DNA from: Flexivirga aerilata
GTDB taxonomy: Bacteria > Actinomycetota > Actinomycetes > Actinomycetales > Dermatophilaceae
Assembly: GCF_013002715.1 (NCBI RefSeq)
Contig: NZ_JABENB010000001.1
Span: forward strand, 2,108,001-2,172,000
Direction of reading: 5' to 3'
Length of the DNA stretch: 64,000 nucleotides
Under the pieces are notes generated by a model. That model saw only the letters and a program-made list of their open reading frames with translations. It did not search any database and was not told where the DNA came from. A program made the position numbers and the translations under genes. Below are positions 44,304 through 53,862 of the stretch, one piece after another; the first letter of the stretch is position 1, and each line of letters begins with the position of its first letter.

Positions 44304-44515
44304 AGGGAAACTGGTCCGCAAAGAGGGGACTCGTCCACCAAAACGGGACTGGTCCACAAAAACGGGACTTGTCACGTGCTACAGCACGTGACAAGTCCCC
44401 TTTTTGTGGACCAGTGGCTCGGAACGTGACAAGTCCCCATTGTGCGGACAAGTGGCCCAACACGTGACAAGTGGGCTTCGGACGTGACGAGTCGGGCCGG
44501 CACCTGACGAGCCGG
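44304..44515. repeat. Inverted array of about eleven 20-bp repeats between sigA and the transglutaminase gene
   Basis: Left of centre four units begin at 44305, 44325, 44345 and 44364 with the pattern GGGACTnGTCCACnAAAAC. Right of centre seven units are anchored on GTGACAAGT/GTGGACCAGT at 44388, 44406, 44426, 44444, 44464, 44484 and 44504, in the opposite orientation. The two central arms, 44348-44379 and 44384-44415, are complementary over 32 bases with one mismatch and a four-base loop. The array runs from the sigA stop to within a few bases of the stop of the convergent gene. It is not CRISPR: units are degenerate and there are no spacers. Confidence 0.85.
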
Positions 44516-44521
44516 CGGCCC

Positions 44522-46825
44522 TCAGCGGCGGCGGGGCAGCCGGGCGAGCAGGTCCTGCGGCCAGCGGGCCACCGACCGGAACGCATCGCGCACCACGTCC
44601 CGCCCGGTCTGCGGTATGACGAGGGCCGCGAGCCGGGTCGGCAGCGACTGATTGCGCCGGACCGTCCGCAACAGCCGGTCGGCGTCGCGGGCGATCGACC
44701 GCGATCCCTCGCCCGGCCGCGCGTAGCGCTCGGTCTCGAGGGTCTGCACGGCGCGGTGCAGCGCGGTGCGGCCCGGCTCGTCGAGGCTGGTGCTCGACCG
44801 GTAGTAGCGCTCGGTGGCGCGGGGGGACCGGTCGGCCGGCGGCGGGATGCCGAGGTCGGCCAGATGTGACTGCAGCACCTGCCACTGCGCCTCGACCGGC
44901 GAGTGACCAGCGAGGCGGCGGCCGATCGCCTCGCGCCGCCGGCGGGCGAGCAGCGGCAGCACCAGGGCGCCCAGCAGGCCGAGCACCAGCACGGTCACCA
45001 CCGGCAGCGCGTAGCGGCCGAGGTCGATGCCGCCGCCGGTGGGCGCGGCCACCTGGGAGGCAGAAGGCGACGGGGCGACCGACGACGGCGCGCGGCTCGG
45101 TGCCTGCGAGCTCGACGCCGACGGCGAGGACCCCGGCACCCGGCCGCCGCCCGGCGCCGTGTCGGAGTTGCCGACGTAGTCCGGCGCGGGACCGGACCGG
45201 GTGCCCGGGGTCGGCTCGAACCGGGTCCAGCCGAGGCCGTCCAGGTAGAGCTCGGGCCAGGCGTGCGCGTTGGACTGCAGCACGCGGTAGACGTCGTCGC
45301 CGTTGGACACCCCGGGCAGGAAGCCCAGCGCCATCCGGGCCGGGATGCCGTTGGCGCGGGCGAGCATGATCATCGCGGTCGCGAACTGTGTGCAGTAGCC
45401 CTGCTTGGTGACCAGGAAGTTGGACAGCGGGTCCAGCCGCCGGCCGGCGACCGTCTGAGTCGGCGCCAGCGTGAGCGAGTAGGTGAACTCGGGCCCCCGC
45501 AGATAGTCCTGTATGGCGGTGGCCTGCTCCATCGGGGTGCTCCCGCCCAGCTGACGGGCGAGCGCGCGGATCCGCGGCTCCGACAGGGGGTCGAGCTGCA
45601 ACTCGGAGCGGAATCCGTTCGGATCGATCGGGCGTCGGCCGTTGTCGGGAGACGGCGTGGGTTCGCGGAAGCGCACGGCATACGACTTCGCGGTGGTGCG
45701 GGTGAACGGCTGCACGGTCGAGGCGGAATATCCCCACGCGGTGCTGCCGAAGTTGGCCGAGGCGACCGGGAACGGCGCCGGCACGAACGGCGGCTGCATC
45801 GTGTTGTTGGTGACGGTCATCGTCTCGGTGGGCGCATTGGGCGCCGGTTGCATGCCGGGCGGCACCGGCAGCCCGCGATTGTTCACGCCGGTGTCGAGCT
45901 GTTCCGCCCCGGGGAAACCGGTCCACTCACCACCGGCGTAGGTGCCTCCCACGGTCACCCGCAGCGGCGGCGGCAGCAGCGCGGACGTCGTGAAGTCGAG
46001 CACCGGGTCGGTGTTCTGGCTGCGCAGGTCGTTGGCCAGGTTGGCGGTCGTGCTGAACGCGACCGTGCTGCCCCCACCGCCGGAGCCGCGCCCGAGACCC
46101 TGCGCGAAATAGTGCGTGCCGGGCAGTGGCACGATCGCCGGGAGGATCAGGGCCGCGAGGATGGTGACGATGCCGAGCGTGCGGGCCACCGACGCCAGGC
46201 CGGCGACGCCGAGCTGGTCGTCCAGCAGCGTCGGCGTGGTCGACCGCGCGCGCAGCGACGACCAGCCACGCACCAGCATCCCGCCGCCGTGCGCGACCAT
46301 CACCAGCCAGATCGCGGCGAGCGCGACGAAGTAGACCGGGTTGAGCGCCTTGCCGGTGTTGGAGGTCGAGAGCAGGTAGATCACCAGCAGCGGCACTCCG
46401 GCGAGGGCCGGCTGGCGCGAGCTGACCGACAGGTAGTCAACGGTGATCGCCAGGCCGGGGATGAGCAGCTCTAGCATCATCAGCAGCCCGGGCGTGACCG
46501 GTGCCGGCGCGGCCGACTCGCGAATGGTGCGGTTGGCCTCGTTGACCAGGTCCTGCACCGCCGAGACGAACGTCGCGTCGAAGTGGTCCGACACGTTGAG
46601 CACCGCCACGATCGCCGCCAGAGCCGCCAGCTGGAGCAGCAGCACCAGTGCGTATGGCGTGCCGGCCGCGCGCAGCGCCATACCGATCGTCAGCACGGCG
46701 GCGCTCACCAGCACGATCGCCCACAGCCAAGCGCCGCCCTGCAGCAACGTGGTCAGCGGCCAGGCCGCGATGACCACCGCGGCGAGCGCGAGCGCGGTCT
46801 CGGTCGGCCGGGCGCGCGCGATCAC
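44522..46825 (-). CDS. Transglutaminase-like membrane protein (DUF3488/TgpA family)
   Basis: A 767-residue protein. About seven transmembrane helices occupy the first 220 residues, a large extracytoplasmic part follows with a transglutaminase core (GYCTQFATAMIMLARANGIP with the Cys, HAWPELYLDGLGWTRFEPTP with His and Asp), then a Ser/Pro linker, one more span (LPVVTVLVLGLLGALVLPLLA) and a cytoplasmic DUF4129-like tail. It is the last gene of the moxR-DUF58-transglutaminase unit, a common trio thought to act at the envelope. Its GTG start overlaps the DUF58 stop as GTGA. Confidence 0.93.
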   Translation of the reverse strand: MIARARPTETALALAAVVIAAWPLTTLLQGGAWLWAIVLVSAAVLTIGMALRAAGTPYALVLLLQLAALAAIVAVLNVSDHFDATFVSAVQDLVNEANRTIRESAAPAPVTPGLLMMLELLIPGLAITVDYLSVSSRQPALAGVPLLVIYLLSTSNTGKALNPVYFVALAAIWLVMVAHGGGMLVRGWSSLRARSTTPTLLDDQLGVAGLASVARTLGIVTILAALILPAIVPLPGTHYFAQGLGRGSGGGGSTVAFSTTANLANDLRSQNTDPVLDFTTSALLPPPLRVTVGGTYAGGEWTGFPGAEQLDTGVNNRGLPVPPGMQPAPNAPTETMTVTNNTMQPPFVPAPFPVASANFGSTAWGYSASTVQPFTRTTAKSYAVRFREPTPSPDNGRRPIDPNGFRSELQLDPLSEPRIRALARQLGGSTPMEQATAIQDYLRGPEFTYSLTLAPTQTVAGRRLDPLSNFLVTKQGYCTQFATAMIMLARANGIPARMALGFLPGVSNGDDVYRVLQSNAHAWPELYLDGLGWTRFEPTPGTRSGPAPDYVGNSDTAPGGGRVPGSSPSASSSQAPSRAPSSVAPSPSASQVAAPTGGGIDLGRYALPVVTVLVLGLLGALVLPLLARRRREAIGRRLAGHSPVEAQWQVLQSHLADLGIPPPADRSPRATERYYRSSTSLDEPGRTALHRAVQTLETERYARPGEGSRSIARDADRLLRTVRRNQSLPTRLAALVIPQTGRDVVRDAFRSVARWPQDLLARLPRRR

Positions 46826-48089
46826 AGCGAGCCCACTTGCACCAGGGCGCGATTGCTGACCGTCGCCCAGGCCTGCGGGATCGACGTGCGCGCGTCGACG
46901 ACGACCACCCGCCAGCCCGCGGCGGCGAGCCGGTCGCGCACCGCTGCGGCCTGCGGCGTCGGCCCGGCGGCCCCGGCGAACGTGTCGGTGTCCAGCACGA
47001 AACCGAGCGCGGCGGCGCCCGGCTGCCGCATCGCCGCCAGGTCACCGAGCAGGCTCTCGTCGTGCGGGGTGACGATCGCGGTGACCAGGCCGCCGAGTCG
47101 CACCAGCTCGTGGGCGTGCGAGACGACCTGGCCGAATTCGAGGTCGGCGCCGACGTCGGCGGAGGCGAGGTCGTGCACCAGCTGGGCGGCGCCCTGGGCG
47201 CCCTCGAAGGTGTGCGCGACCATCGACTCCCGGGTGGCCAGGTGCAGCTGGTAACCGAGTTCCTCCAGGCGCACGACGATCGAGGCCGCCGCGCTCACCG
47301 CCCACTCGAACGAGCCGGCCGCGCCGCTGCCGCGGTGGCCCGACTCGCGCGAGTCGAGCACGACGATGGCTGACCGCCGCGCCGGGCGGTCCTCCTGGCG
47401 CACCATCAGCTCGCCACGGTGCGCGGTCGCCGGCCAGTGCACCTTCCGCAGGTCGTCACCGTCGTGGTAGCCGCGGATGCTGACGTCCTCCTCGCCGTGC
47501 AACGCGACCATCTGCGGCGTCTCGCCCTCGCTGCCGAGGCCGGCGCCGGGCGGGTGCGACGAGCCGAGCGGCACCACCCGAGGCAGCACCAGCAGCTCGC
47601 CGACCCCGTCGACCGTGCGGGTCACGCTCGTCAGCCCGAACGGGTCACGCTGGTGCAGGGTGACCGGGCCGAGCGGATAGCGACCGCGTAGCTGACTGCG
47701 CACCACGTAGCCGACCTCGCGAGTGCCGCCCGCGTCGGTGCGCGGCAGCACGAAGCGGGGCCGGTCGCCGAGTACGTAGTCCACGCGTTCCTCGGCGAGG
47801 TAGAGCGAGCTGGCGCGGCGTCCGGTGTTGGTGAAGGTCACCTGCACCTCGGCGCGCTGGTCGGGCATCACCGTCTCGGGGGTGACCGTCCGCTGCACGG
47901 TGAGCGGCGCGGCGGGACGGCGGGCGAAGGCCAGTGCCAGCAGCGCGAGCGCCACGAGCAGCACGCCCACCCGGACGATGTCCTCGAAGCCGAGCACGAC
48001 CCCGGCGATCGCGAGCACGACCCCCGCACCGACGAACCCCCGACCTCGTGGCGTGAGGGTGCGGCGCCGCGGGCGTCCCGTCATACCGC

Positions 48090-48093
<4 letters not shown>
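46822..48093 (-). CDS. DUF58 domain-containing membrane protein
   Basis: A 423-residue protein with two adjacent N-terminal spans (residues about 20-55), an extracytoplasmic Ig-like part, and the DUF58 signature SIRGYHDGDDLRKVHWPATAHRGELMV, followed by a von Willebrand-like fold. ATG at 48093 overlaps the moxR stop; its own stop overlaps the next start, so three genes are translationally coupled. It is the usual partner of MoxR AAA+ ATPases and probably presents substrates to them. Confidence 0.92.
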
Positions 48094-49103
<1,010 letters not shown>

Positions 49104-49207
49104 GTGTCGATCCTGCCTGATGAAGAACGAAGTGGTGATCCAAACCCGGCGACAACGCAACCACTCCAACGCGTGACCGCCGCTCGTGGTTCGCCCCGCA
49201 TTCCGCG

Positions 49208-49268
49208 CCCCACTTCGCACCCCACCGCGCGCCCCACTTCGCTCCACCACCCTGCTCCACCTGCTCCA
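49208..49268 (-). promoter_or_regulatory. Cluster of TGGGG/TGGAG boxes reading toward moxR
   Basis: On the minus strand TGGGG occurs at 49208-49212, 49220-49224 and 49232-49236, an exact 12-base period, within a 15-base direct repeat (CGCGCCCCACTTCGC at 49204-49218 and 49228-49242). TGGAG follows at 49242-49246, 49255-49259 and 49264-49268. MraZ of E. coli binds TGGGN repeats, so these are candidate MraZ sites 105-165 bases before moxR. The rest of 49104-49434 shows no gene. Confidence 0.45.
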
Positions 49269-49368
49269 TCCAGGGGCGCCCGGCCGCACTCCACGGCCAT
49301 CCACTCACGAGACGACCCCGCCGTATGACGCAGCTCGCGCCCCGGCCCGGCGCCTCGTCGCGATTTCG

Positions 49369-49383
49369 CCCCACCTGCCCCCA
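49369..49383 (-). promoter_or_regulatory. MraZ-like box TGGGG-N5-TGGGG on the minus strand
   Basis: Read on the minus strand this is TGGGGGCAGGTGGGG, two TGGGG copies with a 10-base period, exactly the spacing of E. coli MraZ sites. It lies in the centre of the moxR-mraZ gap. Confidence 0.45.
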
Positions 49384-49434
49384 CCGGCCCTGACCTGCAC
49401 AAACACCCGACCCGCGGGCGAAAACCCGCCCCGG

Positions 49435-49471
49435 TGGGGCGACAGGTGGGGGGAAGTGGAGTAGGGTGGTG
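49435..49471 (+). promoter_or_regulatory. MraZ-binding repeats upstream of mraZ
   Basis: TGGGG at 49435 and 49447, TGGAG at 49457 and TGGTG at 49467, spaced 12, 10 and 10 bases. MraZ regulates its own operon by binding TGGGN direct repeats spaced by five bases in its promoter, so this is the expected autoregulatory site, 42 bases before the mraZ start. Confidence 0.65.
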
Positions 49472-49512
49472 CACGTTGGTGAGCGGCGAAATTCGAGGAG
49501 GAGGTGCCGTGC

Positions 49513-49947
49513 ATGTTCCTGGGCACGCACACCCCGCGCCTCGACGAGAAGGGCCGGCTCTTCCTGCCCGCGAAGTTCCGCGACAAGCTCGCCGGCGGCC
49601 TGGTCATCACCCGGGGCCAGGAGCGTTGCCTCTACGTCTTCGCGATGGCCGACTTCGAGCGTCTGGCCGCCGAGATGAACAACACCCCGGTCACCAACCG
49701 CGCCGTGCGCAACTTCCAGCGCGTGCTGCTGTCCGCAGCCTCCGACGAGATCCCGGACAAGCAGGGGCGGGTCACCATCCCGGCCGTGCTGCGGGAGTAC
49801 GCCGGGCTGACCAAGGACTGCACGGTCATCGGCACGGGCAACCGGGTCGAGGTCTGGGACACCCAGGCCTGGAACGACTTCCTCGCAGCGACCGAGGACG
49901 ACTTCGCCGAACAGGGCGAGGAGGTGATACCCGGCGGATTGTTCTGA
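49513..49947 (+). CDS. mraZ: Transcriptional regulator MraZ
   Basis: A 144-residue MraZ with two AbrB-like halves: [18 protein letters not shown] and [20 protein letters not shown] carry the repeated DxKGR motif that contacts DNA. ATG at 49513 gives the usual MFLGTH start; GAGGAGGAG lies ten bases upstream, and a GTG at 49504 is the alternative. It is the first gene of the dcw cluster and regulates it. A hairpin and an 18-bp repeat separate it from rsmH. Confidence 0.95.
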   Translation: MFLGTHTPRLDEKGRLFLPAKFRDKLAGGLVITRGQERCLYVFAMADFERLAAEMNNTPVTNRAVRNFQRVLLSAASDEIPDKQGRVTIPAVLREYAGLTKDCTVIGTGNRVEVWDTQAWNDFLAATEDDFAEQGEEVIPGGLF

Positions 49948-49977
49948 TCCTCGGCCTCCATCCGCTTCCCGACACGT

Positions 49978-50009
49978 GTTTCCGGCGCACCTTCCCCGGT
50001 GCCGGAAAC
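49978..50009 (+). terminator. Stem-loop between mraZ and rsmH
   Basis: GTTTCCGG (49978-49985) pairs with CCGGAAAC (50002-50009), and CACC/GGTG extend the stem inside a two-base bulge. It lies 30 bases after the mraZ stop. As the dcw genes continue on the same strand, partial termination or attenuation is likely. Confidence 0.5.
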
Positions 50010-50083
50010 GCTCAGGCAGGGACAGCGGCTGGGGACCAGGGCTCAGAAACCCGCCGGGTGTCGCGCACCCGACCGACCACCAT

Positions 50084-50117
50084 CACCCGCCAGACCTGCC
50101 ACACCCGCCAGACCTGC
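50084..50117 (+). repeat. 18-bp tandem repeat in the rsmH leader
   Basis: CACCCGCCAGACCTGC occurs at 50084-50099 and 50102-50117. It lies 15 bases before the rsmH start and directly precedes its GAGAGGA ribosome site. Confidence 0.6.
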
Positions 50118-50132
50118 GAGAGGACACCGGCC

Positions 50133-51119
50133 ATGGGCGCGAGCCGCGGCGACGCCGCCGACCGGCACACCCCGGTCCTCGCTGCTCGCATCACCGAAAT
50201 CCTTTCTCCCGCCTTGCAGTCCGAGGGCGCCGTCTTCGTGGACGGCACGCTCGGCATGGGCGGCCACACGCAGGCGATCCTCGAGGCCAACCCCGGCGCG
50301 ATCGCCTACGGCGTCGACCGGGACACCGAGGCGCTGGCCCTCGCCGGGAAGCGCCTCGCGGCATACGGCGACCGGTTCCGCCCGGTCCACGCGGTGTATG
50401 ACGAGGCCTTCGACGTGCTCGCCGGCCAGGGCGTGACGCAGGTCGACGCCGTGCTGTTCGACCTCGGGGTCTCCTCGCTGCAGCTGGACGAGTCCGACCG
50501 GGGCTTCGCCTACAGCGTCGACGCGCCGCTCGACATGCGGATGGACCAGACGACCGGGCGCACCGCCGCCGACGTGCTCAACACCTACTCGGCGCCCGAC
50601 CTCGAGCGCATCCTGCGGGTGTACGGCGAGGAGCGCTTCGCCCGCCGCATCGCCTCGGCGATCGTGCGCGAGCGCGAAGAGGCGCCGTTCACCGACTCCG
50701 CGCGCCTGGTCGAGCTGCTCCGCCGCGCCATACCGGCGGCGTCGCAGCGCACCGGCGGCCACCCGGGCAAGCGCACCTTCCAGGCGCTGCGCATCGAGGT
50801 CAACGCCGAGCTCGACGTATGGCGGGACGCGCTGCCCGCCGCGATCGACGCGCTCACGGTCGGCGGCCGGGTCGCGGTGCTGTCCTACCACTCGCTGGAG
50901 GACCGCATCACCAAGCAGGCGCTCGCCGCCGGCGCGACGAGCACGGCGCCGCCGGACCTGCCGGTCGAGCTGCCCGAGCACGCGCCCTACCTGAAGTTGC
51001 TCACCCGCGGGGCCGAGCAGCCGACCGCCGCCGAGACCGAAGACAACCCGCGCGCGGCCTCAGCCCGGCTGCGCGCCGCCGAACGTATCCGCAGCACCAC
51101 GAAGGGATCCCGGAGATGA
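50133..51119 (+). CDS. rsmH: 16S rRNA (cytosine1402-N4)-methyltransferase RsmH
   Basis: A 328-residue RsmH (MraW). [28 protein letters not shown] (the SAM-binding loop), [17 protein letters not shown] and [12 protein letters not shown], and [12 protein letters not shown] are the conserved blocks. It N4-methylates C1402 of 16S rRNA. ATG at 50133 follows GAGAGGA. Its TGA overlaps the ATG of the next gene (ATGA). Confidence 0.95.
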   Translation: MGASRGDAADRHTPVLAARITEILSPALQSEGAVFVDGTLGMGGHTQAILEANPGAIAYGVDRDTEALALAGKRLAAYGDRFRPVHAVYDEAFDVLAGQGVTQVDAVLFDLGVSSLQLDESDRGFAYSVDAPLDMRMDQTTGRTAADVLNTYSAPDLERILRVYGEERFARRIASAIVREREEAPFTDSARLVELLRRAIPAASQRTGGHPGKRTFQALRIEVNAELDVWRDALPAAIDALTVGGRVAVLSYHSLEDRITKQALAAGATSTAPPDLPVELPEHAPYLKLLTRGAEQPTAAETEDNPRAASARLRAAERIRSTTKGSRR

Positions 51120-51871
51120 GCCAGCTCACCGCGCTGCCCAGGCCTACGGCCAAGTCGACCCGTCTGCCGAAGCGGCCGGCGGCCACGACCAGCCGCCCCT
51201 CGCTGCGGGTGGTGCAGCACCAGGACGCGGCCGAACACTCCGGTGTCGGCTTCGTGATGCTGTGCGTCTTCCTGCTCGTCGGCGGCCTCATCGCGCTGCT
51301 GCTGCTCAACACCAGCCGGGCGCAGCAGTCGTTCGCGATCGACAAGCTGCAGGCCAAGTCGGCCAACCTGACCGACCAGCAGCAGGCGATCTCCAGTCAG
51401 CTGGACGACCTGGCCGCGCCGCAGCAGCTCGCGCTGCGGGCGCAGCAGCTCGGACTGGTGCCGGCCAAGAACGTCAAGTACGTGCGTAAGGCAGATGGCA
51501 AGGTGCTCGGCGTGGCGAAGGCGTCGGGCGCGCAGTCCGCGTTTACGGTGGGGACGCTTCCCTCGACCCCGGCATCTCGGGCGGCGGACGCGACCACGTC
51601 GGCAGCCTCGCTCGGCCTCGTGATCACCAAGCCGAAGCCCGCGACGAAGGACCCGAAGGCAGCAGCCACGTCCGACCCGAAGTCCGACCCGAAGAAGGCC
51701 GCCACCGCACCGACCACGTCCGCCAAGCCGTCTGCGACGTCCTCCGCGAAACCGTCGGCCGGGACGAGCAAGCAGGCGAAGCAGACCACGACGACGCCGA
51801 AGGCCGCGCCGACCACCGGCAAGGCCAAGGCCAGCAGCAAGCCCACCCCGAAGCCGACCACCACGAGGTGA
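51116..51871 (+). CDS. ftsL: FtsL-like divisome protein with long basic tail
   Basis: A 251-residue bitopic protein at the ftsL position. A 50-residue cytoplasmic part precedes one span ([21 protein letters not shown]), then a short coiled coil ([21 protein letters not shown]) and the segment [16 protein letters not shown] found in FtsL proteins. From about residue 150 the extracytoplasmic end is a Lys/Thr/Ser/Ala/Pro-rich tail of 100 residues, unusual for FtsL. It would bridge FtsB and the FtsWI synthase in the divisome. Assignment rests on position and topology. Confidence 0.8.
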   Translation: MSQLTALPRPTAKSTRLPKRPAATTSRPSLRVVQHQDAAEHSGVGFVMLCVFLLVGGLIALLLLNTSRAQQSFAIDKLQAKSANLTDQQQAISSQLDDLAAPQQLALRAQQLGLVPAKNVKYVRKADGKVLGVAKASGAQSAFTVGTLPSTPASRAADATTSAASLGLVITKPKPATKDPKAAATSDPKSDPKKAATAPTTSAKPSATSSAKPSAGTSKQAKQTTTTPKAAPTTGKAKASSKPTPKPTTTR

Positions 51872-51874
51872 CCA

Positions 51875-53848
51875 GTGAGCACGTCCCGCCGACCGGGTGT
51901 GCGAGGCAGCCGTCCGACCGCGACCCCGGCGCGGGGGGCAGGCGGGAAACCCGGTCGCACACCGCAGCGCGCGCGCACTGACCGCGGGACCGGTGGGTCG
52001 GGGCGGCCGCCACGGGGGACCGGGGGTATGCCGCCCAAGCGTCCGCGCAAGCCGGTCGCGCTCGGCGTCGGCCACCCGCGCCGCCGGGCCCGGGTGCTGC
52101 TCGTGGCGACCCTGTTCGTCTTCAGCATCTTCGCCGCGCAGTTGCTGCGCATCCAGGGCTTCGACGCCCAGCGGGTGTCGGCCAAGGCGCTCGACTCCCG
52201 GCTGCACGTGTCGTCGATCCCGGCCCAGCGCGGCTCGATCGTCGACGCCAACGGCACCGTCCTGGCCGCCAGCCTCGACCGGGTGGACATCGTCGGGGAC
52301 GCCACCGCGACCGTGGTCTACAAGAAGCGGGTCGACGGTCAGGTGCGCACCGTGGGCCTGGCCGGAGCGGCGACCGACATCGCCAACGCGATCGGCGCCC
52401 AGCCGCAACCCATCCTCACCGCGCTGCAGCAGGCGGAGAAGAAGAAGTCGCAGTTCACCTACCTGGCCAAGGGCGTCACCCCGGCGCAGTGGAAGACCGT
52501 GCAGGCACTGCAGATCCCGGGCATCTCCAGCGAGGCGGCCTCCGAGCGGGACTACCCGCAGGGCACCGCTCTCGCGCCGCTGCTCGGCTGGGTCGACGCG
52601 AGCGGACAGCCCGGCGGCGGCGTCGAGCAGATGGAGCAGAAGACCCTCAACGGCACGCCGGGCAAGCACGTCTACGAGCAGGCGCCCGACGGGACGATGA
52701 TCGCCACCGGCGACAACAAGGACAAGCCGGCGGTCGACGGCAAGGACGTCCAGCTGACGATCAACAACGACCTGCAGTGGTATGCGCAGAACGCGCTCTC
52801 CCAGGCGGTCAAGAAGGCGGGCGCGCTGTCCGGCGAGATCGTGGTCATGGACCCGAAGCAGAACCTCAAGGCGGTCGCGAGCTACCCGAGCTTCGACAAC
52901 AACAACATCGGCGCGGCCACGTCCGGCCAGTTGCAGTCGCGGCCGTTCACCGATGCCTACGAGCCGGGATCGACCGGCAAGGTGATCACGATGTCCGCCC
53001 TGCTCGCCGAGGGCAAGGCGACGCCGACCAGCCAGGTCGTCGTACCGCCCACCCTCAGCCGCGCGGGCACCACCTTCCACGACGCCGAGGTGCACGGCAC
53101 CGAGAACCTCACGCTCGCCGGCGTGCTCGCCCAGTCCTCCAACATCGGCACCATGCTCGCCGGGTCGAAGCTGCCGTCGTCGACGGTCTACGACTACATG
53201 CGCAAGTTCGGCCTCGGCCAGACCAGCGGCACCGGCTACCCGGGCGAGTCCGACGGCGTGCTCAGCCCCTTCCAGAAGTGGAGCGAGACCCAGAAGTACA
53301 CCGTCCTCTACGGTCAGGGTGTCGCCGCGACCGGCATCCAGGAGGCGTCGATCTTCGCGACCATCGCCAACAACGGCGTGCGCGAGCCGATCAAGCTCGT
53401 CTCCGGCATCGGCGAGAACGGCACGTTCACCCGGCCCACCGACGACCGCACCTCCCAGCAGGTGGTCTCGAGCAGCGTCGCCTCGCAGGTCACCAAGATG
53501 ATGGAGGGCGTGGTGTCCAGCGACGGCACCGCCAAGTCCGCGCTGGTGCCGGGCTACTCGATCGCCGGCAAGACCGGCACGGCCAACCGCTACGACGCCA
53601 CGCTCGGCCGGTATGACGGCTACACCGCCTCGTTCATCGGTTTCGCCCCGGCGAGCAACCCCCGCTACGTCGTCGCGGTCACCATCCAGCGGCCGACCAA
53701 GGGCAGCATCTTCGGTGGGGACGTCGCGGCTCCGGTCTTCTCGCAGGTGATGAGCTACGCGCTGAAGAACGGCGGCGTGCCGCCGAGCGGCAAGCAGGCC
53801 GCGCCGTACCCGCTCACCTTCCAACCCGCGAGTTCCCGCAAGCCGTGA
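51875..53848 (+). CDS. ftsI: Peptidoglycan transpeptidase FtsI (PBP3/PbpB)
   Basis: A 657-residue class B penicillin-binding protein. A basic, Gly/Pro/Arg-rich cytoplasmic N-terminus of about 75 residues precedes one span; the dimerisation domain has RGSIVDANGTVLAAS. The transpeptidase has S366-T-G-K369, S421-S-N423 and K566-T-G. It cross-links septal peptidoglycan with FtsW. GTG at 51875 overlaps nothing but is three bases after the ftsL stop. murE, which normally follows, is missing: murF starts 14 bases after the stop. Confidence 0.93.
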   Translation: MSTSRRPGVRGSRPTATPARGAGGKPGRTPQRARTDRGTGGSGRPPRGTGGMPPKRPRKPVALGVGHPRRRARVLLVATLFVFSIFAAQLLRIQGFDAQRVSAKALDSRLHVSSIPAQRGSIVDANGTVLAASLDRVDIVGDATATVVYKKRVDGQVRTVGLAGAATDIANAIGAQPQPILTALQQAEKKKSQFTYLAKGVTPAQWKTVQALQIPGISSEAASERDYPQGTALAPLLGWVDASGQPGGGVEQMEQKTLNGTPGKHVYEQAPDGTMIATGDNKDKPAVDGKDVQLTINNDLQWYAQNALSQAVKKAGALSGEIVVMDPKQNLKAVASYPSFDNNNIGAATSGQLQSRPFTDAYEPGSTGKVITMSALLAEGKATPTSQVVVPPTLSRAGTTFHDAEVHGTENLTLAGVLAQSSNIGTMLAGSKLPSSTVYDYMRKFGLGQTSGTGYPGESDGVLSPFQKWSETQKYTVLYGQGVAATGIQEASIFATIANNGVREPIKLVSGIGENGTFTRPTDDRTSQQVVSSSVASQVTKMMEGVVSSDGTAKSALVPGYSIAGKTGTANRYDATLGRYDGYTASFIGFAPASNPRYVVAVTIQRPTKGSIFGGDVAAPVFSQVMSYALKNGGVPPSGKQAAPYPLTFQPASSRKP

Positions 53849-53862
53849 GAGCAGGCTGACCC

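Noticed and set aside
44304..44515. CRISPR array
   Set aside because: Units are 18-20 bases apart with no unique spacers, they are degenerate and change orientation at the centre, and no cas gene is in the window.
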